Source: Actinomycetes bacterium
Lineage (GTDB): Bacteria; Actinomycetota; Aquicultoria; CAJVYJ01; JAUVQD01
NCBI GenBank assembly: GCA_030605305.1
Contig: JAUWIO010000063.1
Coordinates: 1 to 5,845 of the forward strand
Length of the DNA stretch: 5,845 nt
Reading direction: 5' to 3'
The position numbers and the translations under genes are program-made. This document shows, piece after piece, positions 5,833 to 5,845 of the stretch. The notes beneath the pieces are model-generated. The model saw nothing but the letters and a program-made list of their open reading frames with translations. It had not been told where the DNA came from and searched no databases. The number at the start of each line of letters is the position of its first letter. Position 1 is the stretch's first letter.

Positions 5833-5845
5833 ATGAGACACCAGA
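5833..5845 (+). CDS. rplQ: Large-subunit ribosomal protein L17 (bL17), first codons only
   Basis: After the rpoA stop there is GGAGA (5826-5830) and an ATG at 5833, followed by codons for Arg-His-Gln before the window ends. L17 proteins begin MRH followed by a basic residue or glutamine, and rplQ normally follows rpoA. The call therefore rests mainly on position plus four residues. Spacing from the binding site is short (about 3 bases). Confidence 0.8.

Noticed and set aside
232..5841. Open frames on the minus strand and in alternative plus-strand frames throughout
   Set aside because: They overlap well-identified conserved genes, lack recognisable domains and have low-complexity Arg/Ser/Pro-rich composition typical of antisense shadows.

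Overview
The window is a continuous, same-strand (+) segment of the bacterial S10-spc-alpha ribosomal protein cluster. The order is rplO (3' part), secY, adk, map, infA, rpmJ, rpsM, rpsK, rpsD, rpoA, rplQ (first codons). Every gene is intact apart from the two cut by the window edges. I see no tRNA, rRNA, CRISPR array, insertion sequence, or foreign or hypothetical gene, and no gap longer than 75 bases. There is no sign of an undescribed biological system. What deserves attention is fine-scale regulatory structure at the gene junctions.

Organism: a bacterium with fairly high GC (mid-50s percent, judged by eye) and heavy use of TTG and GTG starts. The adk-map-infA-rpmJ insertion between secY and rpsM is typical of Gram-positive-type lineages. 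rpsD lies between rpsK and rpoA, unlike Bacillus subtilis, where rpsD is elsewhere. The S13 and RpoA sequences look most like Actinomycetota to me, probably a deep branch rather than a classical high-GC actinomycete. This is memory-based inference and only moderately sure.

Layout: bases 1-2915 hold rplO, secY, adk and map, tightly packed. secY starts 2 bases after the rplO stop, and the secY/adk and adk/map pairs overlap by 4 bases (GTGA and ATGA). A 9-bp inverted repeat in the last adk codons ends directly at the map start codon. Bases 2916-2990 form the first real spacer. It holds a plausible extended -10 promoter, a hairpin and the Shine-Dalgarno of infA. Bases 2991-5845 hold infA, rpmJ, rpsM, rpsK, rpsD, rpoA and the rplQ start, separated by 6-62 bases and each with its own ribosome binding site.

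Together the genes supply ribosome parts (L15, L36, S13, S11, S4, L17), initiation factor IF-1, the RNA polymerase alpha subunit, the SecY translocon channel, adenylate kinase for nucleotide balance, and the aminopeptidase that removes initiator methionine. Translation, transcription and protein export capacity can therefore be set together. The internal promoter would let the infA-to-rplQ half be transcribed separately from the upstream half.
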